Source: CAZZDK01 sp964652235
Lineage (GTDB): Bacteria > Pseudomonadota > Alphaproteobacteria > UBA9219
Reading direction: 5' to 3'
Length of the DNA stretch: 10,348 bases
NCBI GenBank assembly: GCA_964652235.1
Contig: CAZZDK010000034.1
Location: 1-10,348, forward strand
Below are positions 1 to 6,199 of this stretch, in pieces. The notes below the pieces were generated by a model. That model was not told the origin of the DNA, ran no database searches, and worked only from the letters and a program-made list of their open reading frames with translations. Position 1 is the stretch's first letter. Each line of letters begins with the position of its first letter. Made by a program: the position numbers and the translations under genes.

Positions 1-43
1 TGTTATATTGATTTAGTTTTGACTCATGCCTTCAATCTGGTCT

Positions 44-61
44 AAACCTATGGCCAGGTTT
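44..61. other. Short inverted repeat in AT-rich leader
   Basis: AAACCT and AGGTTT form a 6-bp inverted repeat around a 6-base centre, in the non-coding leader of the cobT fragment. It could be an operator or a small hairpin. A TTGACT hexamer at 19-24 lies just upstream, but no convincing -10 follows it. The rest of 1-112 shows no gene. Confidence 0.25.
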
Positions 62-124
62 CACAATCAATTCAATCAATCATAAAAATCAATATCTCCG
101 TAGTAATTCCCGTTGAGGTCAGAC

Positions 125-448
125 ATGACGAATAGCCAATCCGATCAATCTGCTGTATTGAAAAATCCCCTGATGGCGCGCCGTGAAGCGCGACGCATTC
201 TGATGGTCATTTCCGACGGCGCGCCCGTGGACGATTCCACGCTTTCGGCCAATCCGGGCGATTATCTGGAGGCGCATTTACGCAGCGTCATCGACTGGAT
301 CGAGAAGCGCTCGCCCGTTGAGCTTGCGGCCATCGGGATCGGCCACGACGTGACGCGGCATTACAAGCGGGCGGTCACGATCTCGGACGCGCAGGAACTG
401 GGCGGCACGATGACGGCGCAACTCGCGGGGCTGTTTGAGGCCGATTGA
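125..448 (+). pseudogene. cobT: C-terminal fragment of cobaltochelatase CobT
   Basis: Residues from about 16 to 107 match the C-terminal half of the CobT von Willebrand A domain: ARRILMVISDGAPVDDSTLS, then the SPVELAAIGIGHDVTRHYKR stretch, then the usual CobT end MTAQLAGLFEAD. In intact CobT (about 600 residues) this domain helps the CobN-CobS-CobT complex insert cobalt into hydrogenobyrinic acid a,c-diamide. Everything upstream, including the DxSxS metal site of the domain, is missing. The first 15 residues (MTNSQSDQSAVLKNP) are not CobT-like and lie in AT-rich DNA; the switch falls near base 170. ATG 125 has a good Shine-Dalgarno (GAGG at 115-118, six bases away), so it is preferred to TTG 113. 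The reading frame is intact and strongly conserved, so the break is either recent or the short protein is still made. Family assignment is firm; calling it a pseudogene is inference. Confidence 0.82.
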
Positions 449-462
449 CGGTTTTTGTTCTT

Positions 463-596
463 GTCATTGCGAGGAGGCGCGGCGGAACGGCGCGACGACG
501 CGGCAATCCAGAGTCGCATGAGACCAAGGCGCGTTCTGTTTGACCCTGGATTGCTTCGTCCTGCTCCCGCTTCGCGGGGGCAGGACTCGCAATGAC
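463..596. repeat. REP/MITE-like palindromic intergenic element
   Basis: The outer arms are exact inverted repeats: GTCATTGCGAG at 463-473 and CTCGCAATGAC at 586-596. Inner arms are GCAATCCAG at 503-511 and CTGGATTGC at 546-554. A further hairpin (CTGCTCCCGC, TTC, then GCGGGGGCAG, one mismatch) lies at 561-583. Intergenic palindromes beginning GTCATTGCGAG and containing GCAATCCAG/CTGGATTGC occur in many bacterial genomes. The element fills almost the whole gap between the cobT fragment and the end of the convergent minus-strand operon, so it may also act as a terminator or transcript stabiliser for both. Confidence 0.75.
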
Positions 597-610
597 GAAA
601 GAAAGGCTCT

Positions 611-1297
611 CTACCCGAACTCGCCCGGCGGGGGATCGATCGGAACGTTCAGCTCTTCAAGCAGCAGCTCTTCGTTCGTAAGCTTCATCTGCCCGATCGT
701 AAAATGTTCCGGCGCCCCAAGCTCCGGATCGAAGGCGTCCATTTCATAAGGCGCGACCTTGATGTCGGTGCGGAAGAGGGCGTTCTTGAAGACGACCGTG
801 GCGGTAAGGGTGAAAAGGTTGTCGCGGCCTATGCCCTTATACTTCACCTCCATAAGCTGCGCGGCGACGTCGGCCCTTTCCTTTTCGTTCGCGCCTTCAA
901 GCCAGGCCACGTCCTCCGGTTTTTCCACGATGATGAAGCGGCCCAGTTGCCCGCGCACGTAATGGAAGAAGAATTTGGCATAGGGCACCAGCGTCTTGCG
1001 GTCGAGCTTGATCGGCGCCTTTTCGTTCACCGCGTAAATCGGCTCGTTCGTCCAGTTCATGATGTTCAGGTCGCCGGGCTTGTAGAGAAGGTAGCGCACG
1101 TTCGGCGGCGGCAGGCTCATGTCCGTGAGCGCATAGAACTTATAATCCTCGTAGAAAGGCAGCTCCGCGACCTGGACCAGCGTCTTGTCCATGGGGACTT
1201 TAATGGGCAGAAGGTCCTGCGCGATCGTCGTCAGGAACGTCCGCGCTTCGTCAGGCTGCAAGGCTGTAAAGGACAGGTCTTTCATCTTCCGCTCCAT
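611..1297 (-). CDS. Unrecognised protein, likely partner of the Hsp70-like gene
   Basis: I do not recognise this 228-residue protein. It shows no signal peptide and no membrane segment, so it is probably cytoplasmic. It is mixed alpha/beta with many aromatic residues (for example LPFYEDYKFYALTDM at 47-60 and YAKFFFHYVRGQLGRFIIVE at 106-125), contains no cysteine, and ends in a proline-rich acidic tail (NVPIDPPPGEFG). It starts 65 bases downstream of the Hsp70-like stop on the same strand, with no clear terminator between them, so the two are probably one transcript. The first ATG (1297) has a weak ribosome site. The fifth codon, ATG at 1285, has GGAG six bases upstream and may be the true start. 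The gene is real by codon pattern and context; its function is unknown. A client-delivery or co-chaperone role is only a guess from position. Confidence 0.75.
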   Translation of the reverse strand: MERKMKDLSFTALQPDEARTFLTTIAQDLLPIKVPMDKTLVQVAELPFYEDYKFYALTDMSLPPPNVRYLLYKPGDLNIMNWTNEPIYAVNEKAPIKLDRKTLVPYAKFFFHYVRGQLGRFIIVEKPEDVAWLEGANEKERADVAAQLMEVKYKGIGRDNLFTLTATVVFKNALFRTDIKVAPYEMDAFDPELGAPEHFTIGQMKLTNEELLLEELNVPIDPPPGEFG

Positions 1298-1336
1298 AAC
1301 GCTGTTTTCCGCGAGGGAAAGAGAGTCTCATAATCG

Positions 1337-1353
1337 GGTTACCGAAAGGTTAC
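1337..1353. promoter_or_regulatory. GGTTAC direct repeat between hsp70-like gene and partner
   Basis: GGTTAC occurs at 1337-1342 and again at 1348-1353, 11 bases apart, about 40 bases before the start of the 228-residue gene. A near copy (GGTTACGAAAAGGTA at 3942-3956) lies about 45 bases before the Hsp70-like start. This could be a shared regulator site or chance; low confidence. Confidence 0.25.
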
Positions 1354-1362
1354 AAACGTTTT

Positions 1363-3897
1363 TTAGCTTTTTACGACGCCCGCCAGCTCGCCCACGGCGT
1401 CGCTGGCGCCCAGCGAGATCCGGGATTCCATCATCTTGAGGACGTGCGCCTGCAAGGCCTCCGGCGCGCCGGATTCAAGCAGCTTTTCGCCCTCCTTTTT
1501 CAGGTCCTCGAACTCGGCCGGATCGGCGAAAAGCCAAGGCTCCTCGCACAGGCGGGCGAACCAGGCCCGGACGTAGGCGGGGGTACGCCAGGCGGCGGCG
1601 AAGAACAGACGGCGCATTTCCGTCAGGCATAGATCGGCGGCGGGCAAGGCGGCGGCGTCGCCGCTGTCGATGATTTTCTGGATTTTCTCGGACAAATCGT
1701 CGAACGCCTTGGCCTCGGCTTCCTCGGCTTTGCCGCGCGCGACGCGGTTGAAAAGCGCGGCCAGTTTGCCCAGGCGGCGCTGGATCAGGGCCGGCGCGTA
1801 TTTTCGGCCCAGGCGAACGGCGTCTTGACGGATGAATCGGGCCTCTTCGGAAACGAGCCGCGCCGTGTCGGCGTCGCCCGGCGCGTCGGCGAAAATCTCC
1901 CTCTGTTCGTCCAGCCGCGTCTTGAGAAGGCCTATCTCCGGCCCTCCTTCGGGGCCTGCGGCGGCGGCCAGCTCTCCCCATTCCTCTTCGGCGCGGTCCA
2001 AAACGGCCATGACGAAGCGGCGGCCCCGTTCGCCTTCGTAGGAAATCTGTCCGGCCTGCGGAGCGTAAAATCGCGGGGCTTTGAGATCAAGTTCGCTGGC
2101 GGGAAGCTCGACCGAAGCCTGCAGGACGCCTCCCTGGCTTAGGCTCCAATGAAAAACCAACGGCTCGCCCGTGCGGATGACGTGGCCTTGCGGCAGGTCC
2201 GCGCCTTCGATTTTGAACAGGCCGATGCACAAATTGAGATCGACGCGATCAGGATACTCGACCTGAAACAGCTCGAAACCGATGAAGCCCGGGCTTCCCG
2301 CCTTGAGCGTGGCGGCGCTTTTAAGCTGAATATGGCCAGAGGCGGGAAGCTCGTCCCCTTTGCTGACGAGCGTAACGAAACTGTTTTCCCCGGATTCCAG
2401 GGATTTTCTCGCCTTGACGGCGATGGTGTGCGAGGCCGGGATAGATTGGGGCGCGGCGACGGTTCGGATGATGGAAAAACTTTCCGTCCGGTCTTCCTGC
2501 GCCTCGCCCGCTTCGCTTATAAGAAGGGCCTTAAAGGCGTGCGTGCCGACGCTTGCCAAAGGCGCCGTGACAGCCAGGCCGTCGCGCAAAGGAAGGTCTT
2601 CGGACGTCCAGTCGCCGCAGGTCAGGCGAAGTTTTCTTGTCCCCCCCTCGCCCGACAGGCGGACCTTGATCTCGGCCTTGTCGTCCGGCGTGCGGGAAGG
2701 ATAGTCGAAGGAAAGGGAAGGCTCCTTTTCCATCGCGGCGTGGCCTTCGCTTTCCTTGGGCGAACTGGCCCCCGCCGCTTCCTGCGGCGCGGCCTCTTTC
2801 CATTGACGCCCCTCGCAGAAATAGGCGGCGCCTTCCGCCACGGCGGTCATGGGGTCGGTCTTCAAATCGGCCGCGATTCCGAGCGCTTCCGTCACCATCT
2901 GCCGGATGAGCGGCGTGCGCGTGGAGCCGCCGATGAAAACGATCCGGTCGATGTCGGCGGCGGCGACGTTGTTTTCCTCCAAAAGCGCGCGGATCAGGTC
3001 GATGGTGTGCTGGACCGATTGGCGGATCAATTCCTCGAACTGCGCGCGCGTGATGGGCGCGTCGAGGAAAATTTCCGTTTCGCTCTGGTCCATCAGGCGC
3101 ATTTCGTCGTCCGAGACGAAGATGGCCGCTTCCTCAAGCGTGGACAGGTCGATTTTCGCTTTTTCCGCCGCCAGTTGCGCGAGCTTCGCCAGCCGTTTGT
3201 AGGCCGGGTCGCGCAAAAAGCCGGGCGGCAGGTCGAAATTGGCCAAAAGCCAGGGCCGCGCGACTTCGTGGACGATCATGCGGTCGAAATCGCGGCCCCC
3301 CAGCATATTCACGCCCTGCTGCGCGAGAAGGCGGACCTGGCCGTCGGTGGCTTCAAGCAGCGCGACGTCGAACGTGCCGCCGCCGAAATCGTAGATCAGG
3401 AATTTGCCGGAACGCTTGGCGTCCGCCATGGCGGCGAGCGCGGCGGCGACGGGTTCTTGAATCAGATCGACTTTTTCAAGCCCGGCCAGCTTGGCCGCGC
3501 GAAGCGTCGCTTCGGTCTGCATTTGGTTGAAAGCGGCGGGGATGGCGATGACCGCGCCGTCAAAGACATCGGTGCCGGTTTCCGTGATCGCCTGGCCCAA
3601 AAGCTGGCGGATAATCTCGGCGCTGCATTCCTCCGGCGAGAGCGTCACGTCCGCGCCCTTAATCTCGATCGGCGTCGCCGTGCCCATCAGGCGCTTGAAG
3701 CCCGAAGCCACGTTTTCCGGCGAGAGAAGCGTTTGGTCATAAGCGCGGCGGCCATACAGGCGGTGGCCGCGCTTGTCGATATAGATGACGGACGGCAAGA
3801 CCTCGCCGCCGTCAGCCGGACGGAAGACCTGCAAGGCGCCCTCATGGACGCCCGCGATGGAAGAGTTGGAAGTGCCGAGATCGATGCCGAGATACAT
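1363..3897 (-). CDS. Divergent Hsp70 (DnaK-like) chaperone with an extra beta-rich domain
   Basis: An 844-residue protein, well over the ~640 residues of DnaK. Residues 1-365 are a complete Hsp70 ATPase domain: phosphate-1 loop GIDLGTSNSS at 4-13, IPAAFN with TLRAAKLAGL at 119-140, LIQEPVAAALA at 145-155, phosphate-2 YDFGGGTFDVALLE at 169-182, GGRDFDR at 200-206, and adenosine loop FIGGSTRTPL at 321-330. The conserved hydrophobic linker (DVLLLD in DnaK) is not seen; residues 366-394 are Ala/Glu/Ser-rich instead. Residues ~395-480 look like an added beta-sandwich. Residues ~482-605 resemble the substrate-binding beta domain (KGDELPASGHIQLKSA and GHVIRTGEPL...GGVLQASVELP). Residues ~625-844 are a long, mostly helical tail. 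No J protein or GrpE is nearby. ATP binding is near certain; client and partner are unknown. The start has only a weak GGA upstream, but the GIDLG motif fixes it. Confidence 0.9.
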   Translation of the reverse strand: MYLGIDLGTSNSSIAGVHEGALQVFRPADGGEVLPSVIYIDKRGHRLYGRRAYDQTLLSPENVASGFKRLMGTATPIEIKGADVTLSPEECSAEIIRQLLGQAITETGTDVFDGAVIAIPAAFNQMQTEATLRAAKLAGLEKVDLIQEPVAAALAAMADAKRSGKFLIYDFGGGTFDVALLEATDGQVRLLAQQGVNMLGGRDFDRMIVHEVARPWLLANFDLPPGFLRDPAYKRLAKLAQLAAEKAKIDLSTLEEAAIFVSDDEMRLMDQSETEIFLDAPITRAQFEELIRQSVQHTIDLIRALLEENNVAAADIDRIVFIGGSTRTPLIRQMVTEALGIAADLKTDPMTAVAEGAAYFCEGRQWKEAAPQEAAGASSPKESEGHAAMEKEPSLSFDYPSRTPDDKAEIKVRLSGEGGTRKLRLTCGDWTSEDLPLRDGLAVTAPLASVGTHAFKALLISEAGEAQEDRTESFSIIRTVAAPQSIPASHTIAVKARKSLESGENSFVTLVSKGDELPASGHIQLKSAATLKAGSPGFIGFELFQVEYPDRVDLNLCIGLFKIEGADLPQGHVIRTGEPLVFHWSLSQGGVLQASVELPASELDLKAPRFYAPQAGQISYEGERGRRFVMAVLDRAEEEWGELAAAAGPEGGPEIGLLKTRLDEQREIFADAPGDADTARLVSEEARFIRQDAVRLGRKYAPALIQRRLGKLAALFNRVARGKAEEAEAKAFDDLSEKIQKIIDSGDAAALPAADLCLTEMRRLFFAAAWRTPAYVRAWFARLCEEPWLFADPAEFEDLKKEGEKLLESGAPEALQAHVLKMMESRISLGASDAVGELAGVVKS

Positions 3898-3972
3898 AGA
3901 GTCCGTTTTAACCTAAAGAAATTAAGAAGGCCTTGGCTTTTGGTTACGAAAAGGTAAAGCAATTCAAGATGG

Positions 3973-4000
3973 TTAATGCAAGGCGCTAAAAAGTTTCAAG
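3973..4000 (-). promoter_or_regulatory. Candidate promoter for the Hsp70-like operon
   Basis: Read on the minus strand, CTTGAAA (3994-4000) is followed after 15 bases by CATTAA (3973-3978), leaving a leader of roughly 70 bases. CTTGAAA matches the -35 of heat-shock sigma-32 promoters, and the TTGAAA part also fits sigma-70. The -10 half is only a partial match to either, so the sigma factor cannot be assigned. Confidence 0.35.
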
Positions 4001-4010
4001 GATGAAAGCA

Positions 4011-4026
4011 TTAATCTTCTGCTAAC
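4011..4026 (+). promoter_or_regulatory. CtrA-like site in the divergent intergenic region
   Basis: TTAA, seven bases, then CTAAC: one mismatch to TTAA-N7-TTAAC, the site bound by the alphaproteobacterial cell-cycle regulator CtrA. A separate 8-mer TTAACCAT, the CtrA half-site, lies on the minus strand at 3969-3976, inside the candidate Hsp70 promoter. Both sit between the divergent Hsp70-like and 72-residue genes. AT-rich intergenic DNA yields such matches by chance, so this is a suggestion only. Confidence 0.3.
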
Positions 4027-4030
4027 GCTA

Positions 4031-4059
4031 TTGAGCTTTTCAGGGGAAAAGCACAGAAT
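4031..4059 (+). promoter_or_regulatory. Candidate sigma-70 promoter for the 72-residue gene
   Basis: TTGAGC at 4031-4036 and CAGAAT at 4054-4059 are separated by 17 bases; each matches four of six consensus positions. The predicted start of transcription lies about 20 bases before ATG 4085, and a clear ribosome site follows. Confidence 0.4.
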
Positions 4060-4084
4060 ATGGCCGTAATATGAGAGGATTGTT

Positions 4085-4303
4085 ATGGATTTTGCGGCTG
4101 TGGCCAGAGAAATTATGCAGTATGCGGAAACCCCCACGGGGGCGCTTGTTGTTTATCCAACGGTTGCGCTGGCGGGCGTTGCTGTCGGCTATTGTGGCCA
4201 TCGGATCGAAAAATGGTATCGCAAAAATTGTTGTGAGCCGGAAAGGCCGCCGTTCGAAGGCATCCCAACTCAAAAATTGCCAAAATCCGAGATTAAAGGT
4301 TGA
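4085..4303 (+). CDS. Small single-pass membrane protein, unknown
   Basis: A 72-residue protein I do not recognise. GAGAGG ends six bases before the ATG, a strong ribosome site. Residues ~19-38 (ALVVYPTVALAGVAVGYCG) are hydrophobic and glycine-containing, enough for one membrane crossing. They are followed by a basic segment HRIEKWYRKNCC (39-50) with a paired cysteine, then a proline-rich tail (EPERPPFEGIPTQKLPKSE). Positive charge after the helix suggests the C-terminus faces the cytoplasm. It converges with the 264-residue gene and the two overlap by 11 bases (4293-4303), so their mRNAs are complementary at the 3' ends. It lies in AT-rich DNA, unlike the GC-rich flanks. Good start signals favour a real gene; function unknown. 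Confidence 0.6.
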   Translation: MDFAAVAREIMQYAETPTGALVVYPTVALAGVAVGYCGHRIEKWYRKNCCEPERPPFEGIPTQKLPKSEIKG

Positions 4304-5087
4304 GCGCGGTGGGTCTGCTTTCCCCTTTTGGGGCGTCCCCTCTTTCGGTTTCCGCCCAGTCATCATTGACGGCGCTCGGCGCAAATGCTTTTTGATTTCC
4401 TGGCGGTTTCGAGAGACGCCGCGCTGTTTCTTTGGCGGTCTCCTTCATATAATAAACGACAAAGCTGTTTTTTATATTCTTTGGAACCAGGCAGATTTCT
4501 TTTCCTGCGTGCTTGAGCGCATTAAGCGCCGCTCTGCTGCTGGTTATAACCTTTCTTGGTCCGGCGCAAATCTGCTTGCCTGCCCAAACAAGCCCTTTAC
4601 AAATCGGTTTCCAGATAGCCGTTGTGAGGCCGATTGTAGCTCCAACCGAAGCTTCGGCGACGGCATGGGAGGAATGTGGATCAAAGGTGTATCTTGATAC
4701 TGTGACAGCGGCGGCGGCCAATCCGCCTACAACGCCCGCAACCTTGACGACATCAACCGTTTCATCATGTTGCCTTTCAGCCAAATCATTTGCCAGCGCT
4801 TGGCCAAGGTCCTTTGCAAGGTTGTTTAGGCCCATGCCTGTTCCGCAAAGTCTTTCCGCTTGATCTTTTTGTCCATCCGCTTTTTCTTTTGTTTCAATAA
4901 GCAGGATAACAAAATCGTTGATCTCTTTTGCAAGGGCGCGGACCTCCTTTTGATATTTCTTGGTGGCTCTTGCCCTGTGTTTTGTGTCAACAAAGGTAAG
5001 GATGTCATTTTGCTTTTTCAAAAGCTCTTTCTGCTTAACGTTCAGAAGCTTCTCAAATTCAGCCAATTGCTCTTCGATGGTTGTCAT
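4293..5087 (-). CDS. Coiled-coil protein with glycine-rich hydrophobic segments, unknown
   Basis: A 264-residue protein I do not recognise. Residues ~4-75 are strongly helical and charged with heptad spacing of Leu/Ile/Val, a probable coiled coil. A glycine-zipper-like hydrophobic run (VVKVAGVVGGLAAAAVTV, 113-130) and a second apolar stretch (AVAEASVGATIGLTTAIW, 142-159) could be membrane-associated hairpin segments. Residues 160-225 are basic and helical. The tail (~226-264) is polar and probably disordered. Five cysteines are scattered through it. ATG 5087 has an excellent ribosome site (AGGGGGAG, four bases away). Base composition is lower in GC than the neighbouring housekeeping genes, which suggests horizontal gain or rapid evolution. 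The layout (coiled coil, glycine-zipper hydrophobic hairpin) is seen in toxins, effectors and membrane-remodelling proteins, but no family can be named. Confidence 0.72.
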   Translation of the reverse strand: MTTIEEQLAEFEKLLNVKQKELLKKQNDILTFVDTKHRARATKKYQKEVRALAKEINDFVILLIETKEKADGQKDQAERLCGTGMGLNNLAKDLGQALANDLAERQHDETVDVVKVAGVVGGLAAAAVTVSRYTFDPHSSHAVAEASVGATIGLTTAIWKPICKGLVWAGKQICAGPRKVITSSRAALNALKHAGKEICLVPKNIKNSFVVYYMKETAKETARRLSKPPGNQKAFAPSAVNDDWAETERGDAPKGESRPTALNL

Positions 5088-5122
5088 ATGACTCCCCCTG
5101 AAAATGATAAAGTATGAAAGTG

Positions 5123-5151
5123 ATTATACAGGCTGATAATGAAACTAATAA
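5123..5151 (-). promoter_or_regulatory. Candidate promoter for the 264-residue gene
   Basis: On the minus strand a perfect TATAAT (5123-5128), immediately preceded by TG, lies about 30 bases before the strong ribosome site and ATG 5087. The -35 position (TTATTA at 5146-5151, 17-base spacer) is weak. Confidence 0.45.
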
Positions 5152-5172
5152 GCGAAAACAATGGTTTATAAA

Positions 5173-5231
5173 AGGTTAACCTACCTTTTTTGGAAAGATA
5201 TTTTGCCTTTTTAGGCAGCTTAGCCTAAAAA
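5173..5231. other. Pair of palindromes in the 5088-5263 gap
   Basis: AGGTTAACCT (5173-5182) is a perfect 10-bp palindrome. TTTTTAGGC at 5208-5216, AGCTTA, then GCCTAAAAA at 5223-5231 is a perfect 9-bp inverted repeat. An additional GCC at 5205-5207 could pair with the GGC at 5214-5216 to form a competing small hairpin. The T-run precedes and the A-run follows the larger stem on both strands, the reverse of an intrinsic terminator, so operator or REP-like use is more likely. The gap holds no gene. Confidence 0.4.
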
Positions 5232-5263
5232 TCGCGCTTAACGGCTTATTAAAACGAAAAACA

Positions 5264-6199
5264 TCAAGTTTGTTCGTCGAATTTTTCAAGATAACCGGGG
5301 AGGATTTGTTCCAAAGCCCTCGGCTCAAGGTCCAGGGCCGTGAAATTCTTCGCCGCGCCGTGAGGCGGGACGACGTTATCGGTTTTAAGAAGCTCGACTT
5401 GATCGCGCGTCAGGGGCGGATCGGGCAGAAACGCGAGGAAAAAGGCCAGAAGCTTGGCTAAACCCCATGGAAGCGTCAGAAAACGGCGCTTCAGGCCCAT
5501 GATTTCAAGCAAGAGGACTAAGAGTTCCTTAAAGGTATAAATTTTCGGCCCCCCTAAGGCAAAAACACGGCCCTGAGCCTCTGGTTTTTTGAGGCAAGCG
5601 AGGACAGCCTCTGCCGCATCTCCCACATAAACCGGCTGAAAGCGCGTCTTGCCGCCGCCGATGAGCGGCAAAACGGGCGAAAAGCGCGCCATGCGGGCGA
5701 AGCGGTTCAGAAAACAATCTCTGGGGCCGAACAGGATGCTGGGGCGCAAAATAACGGCCTTCGGGAAAAAGGCGCGGACGGCTTCCTCGCCAAGCGCCTT
5801 GGACCGCGCATAACGGGAGGAAGCTTTTTTATCCGCGCCGAGCGCCGAGACGTGGACGAAGTTCTTAACCCCCGCCGCGCGAGCCAGACGCGAAAGGCGC
5901 GCCGCCGTTTCGACGTGGACAGACTGAAAAGTATCCCGGCCTTTTTCCGCCAGAATACCGATAAGGTTGATGACGGTATCCGCCTCTTCGAGGGCGGCGG
6001 CGACGGCGGCGTCAGACCGGACGGAAACCGGCAGGGTTTCTATCTGGCCGACCTCGCCCAATATATTGATTTCTCTAATCTTTTCAATATCGCGCGTTGG
6101 GACACGAACCCGAAAGCCTTTTTTTGCCAAAGCTCGAACGACCGCGCGGCCTAGAAAGCCGGTGCCGCCAAAAACGACGGCTGTTTTTTCGGAAATCAT
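5264..6199 (-). CDS. NDUFA9-like NAD(P)-binding Rossmann protein (atypical SDR)
   Basis: A 311-residue atypical short-chain dehydrogenase/reductase of the complex I NDUFA9 subunit family. The dinucleotide-binding loop VVFGGTGFLGRAVV is at 8-21, VINLIGILAEKG at 77-87, HVSALGADKKASSRYARSKA spans 116-135 with S118, Y130 and K134 in the catalytic-triad positions, and LRPSILFGPRDCFLNRFA is at 151-168. A hydrophobic stretch (LPWGLAKLLAFFLAFLP, 243-259) suggests membrane association. In mitochondria NDUFA9 binds NADPH at the complex I quinone arm. The bacterial homologues are often annotated this way, but their role (quinone or redox-related) is not settled. Its ATG overlaps the hemG stop as ATGA, so it is translationally coupled and is the last gene of ruvX-hemG-NDUFA9-like. 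Confidence 0.9.
   Translation of the reverse strand: MISEKTAVVFGGTGFLGRAVVRALAKKGFRVRVPTRDIEKIREINILGEVGQIETLPVSVRSDAAVAAALEEADTVINLIGILAEKGRDTFQSVHVETAARLSRLARAAGVKNFVHVSALGADKKASSRYARSKALGEEAVRAFFPKAVILRPSILFGPRDCFLNRFARMARFSPVLPLIGGGKTRFQPVYVGDAAEAVLACLKKPEAQGRVFALGGPKIYTFKELLVLLLEIMGLKRRFLTLPWGLAKLLAFFLAFLPDPPLTRDQVELLKTDNVVPPHGAAKNFTALDLEPRALEQILPGYLEKFDEQT

Noticed and set aside
2149..3957. A 602-residue plus-strand reading frame
   Set aside because: It is the antisense shadow of the Hsp70-like gene, rich in Arg/Asp/Gly with no domain, whereas the minus strand carries all Hsp70 motifs.
4071..4697. A 208-residue plus-strand reading frame spanning the AT-rich islet
   Set aside because: It overlaps both the 72-residue gene in another frame and the antisense of the 264-residue gene, has no ribosome site as good as theirs, and its composition looks random.
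5208..5231. Inverted repeat read as a rho-independent terminator for the NDUFA9-like gene
   Set aside because: On both strands the T-run is before the stem and the A-run after it, so no U-tract follows the hairpin.
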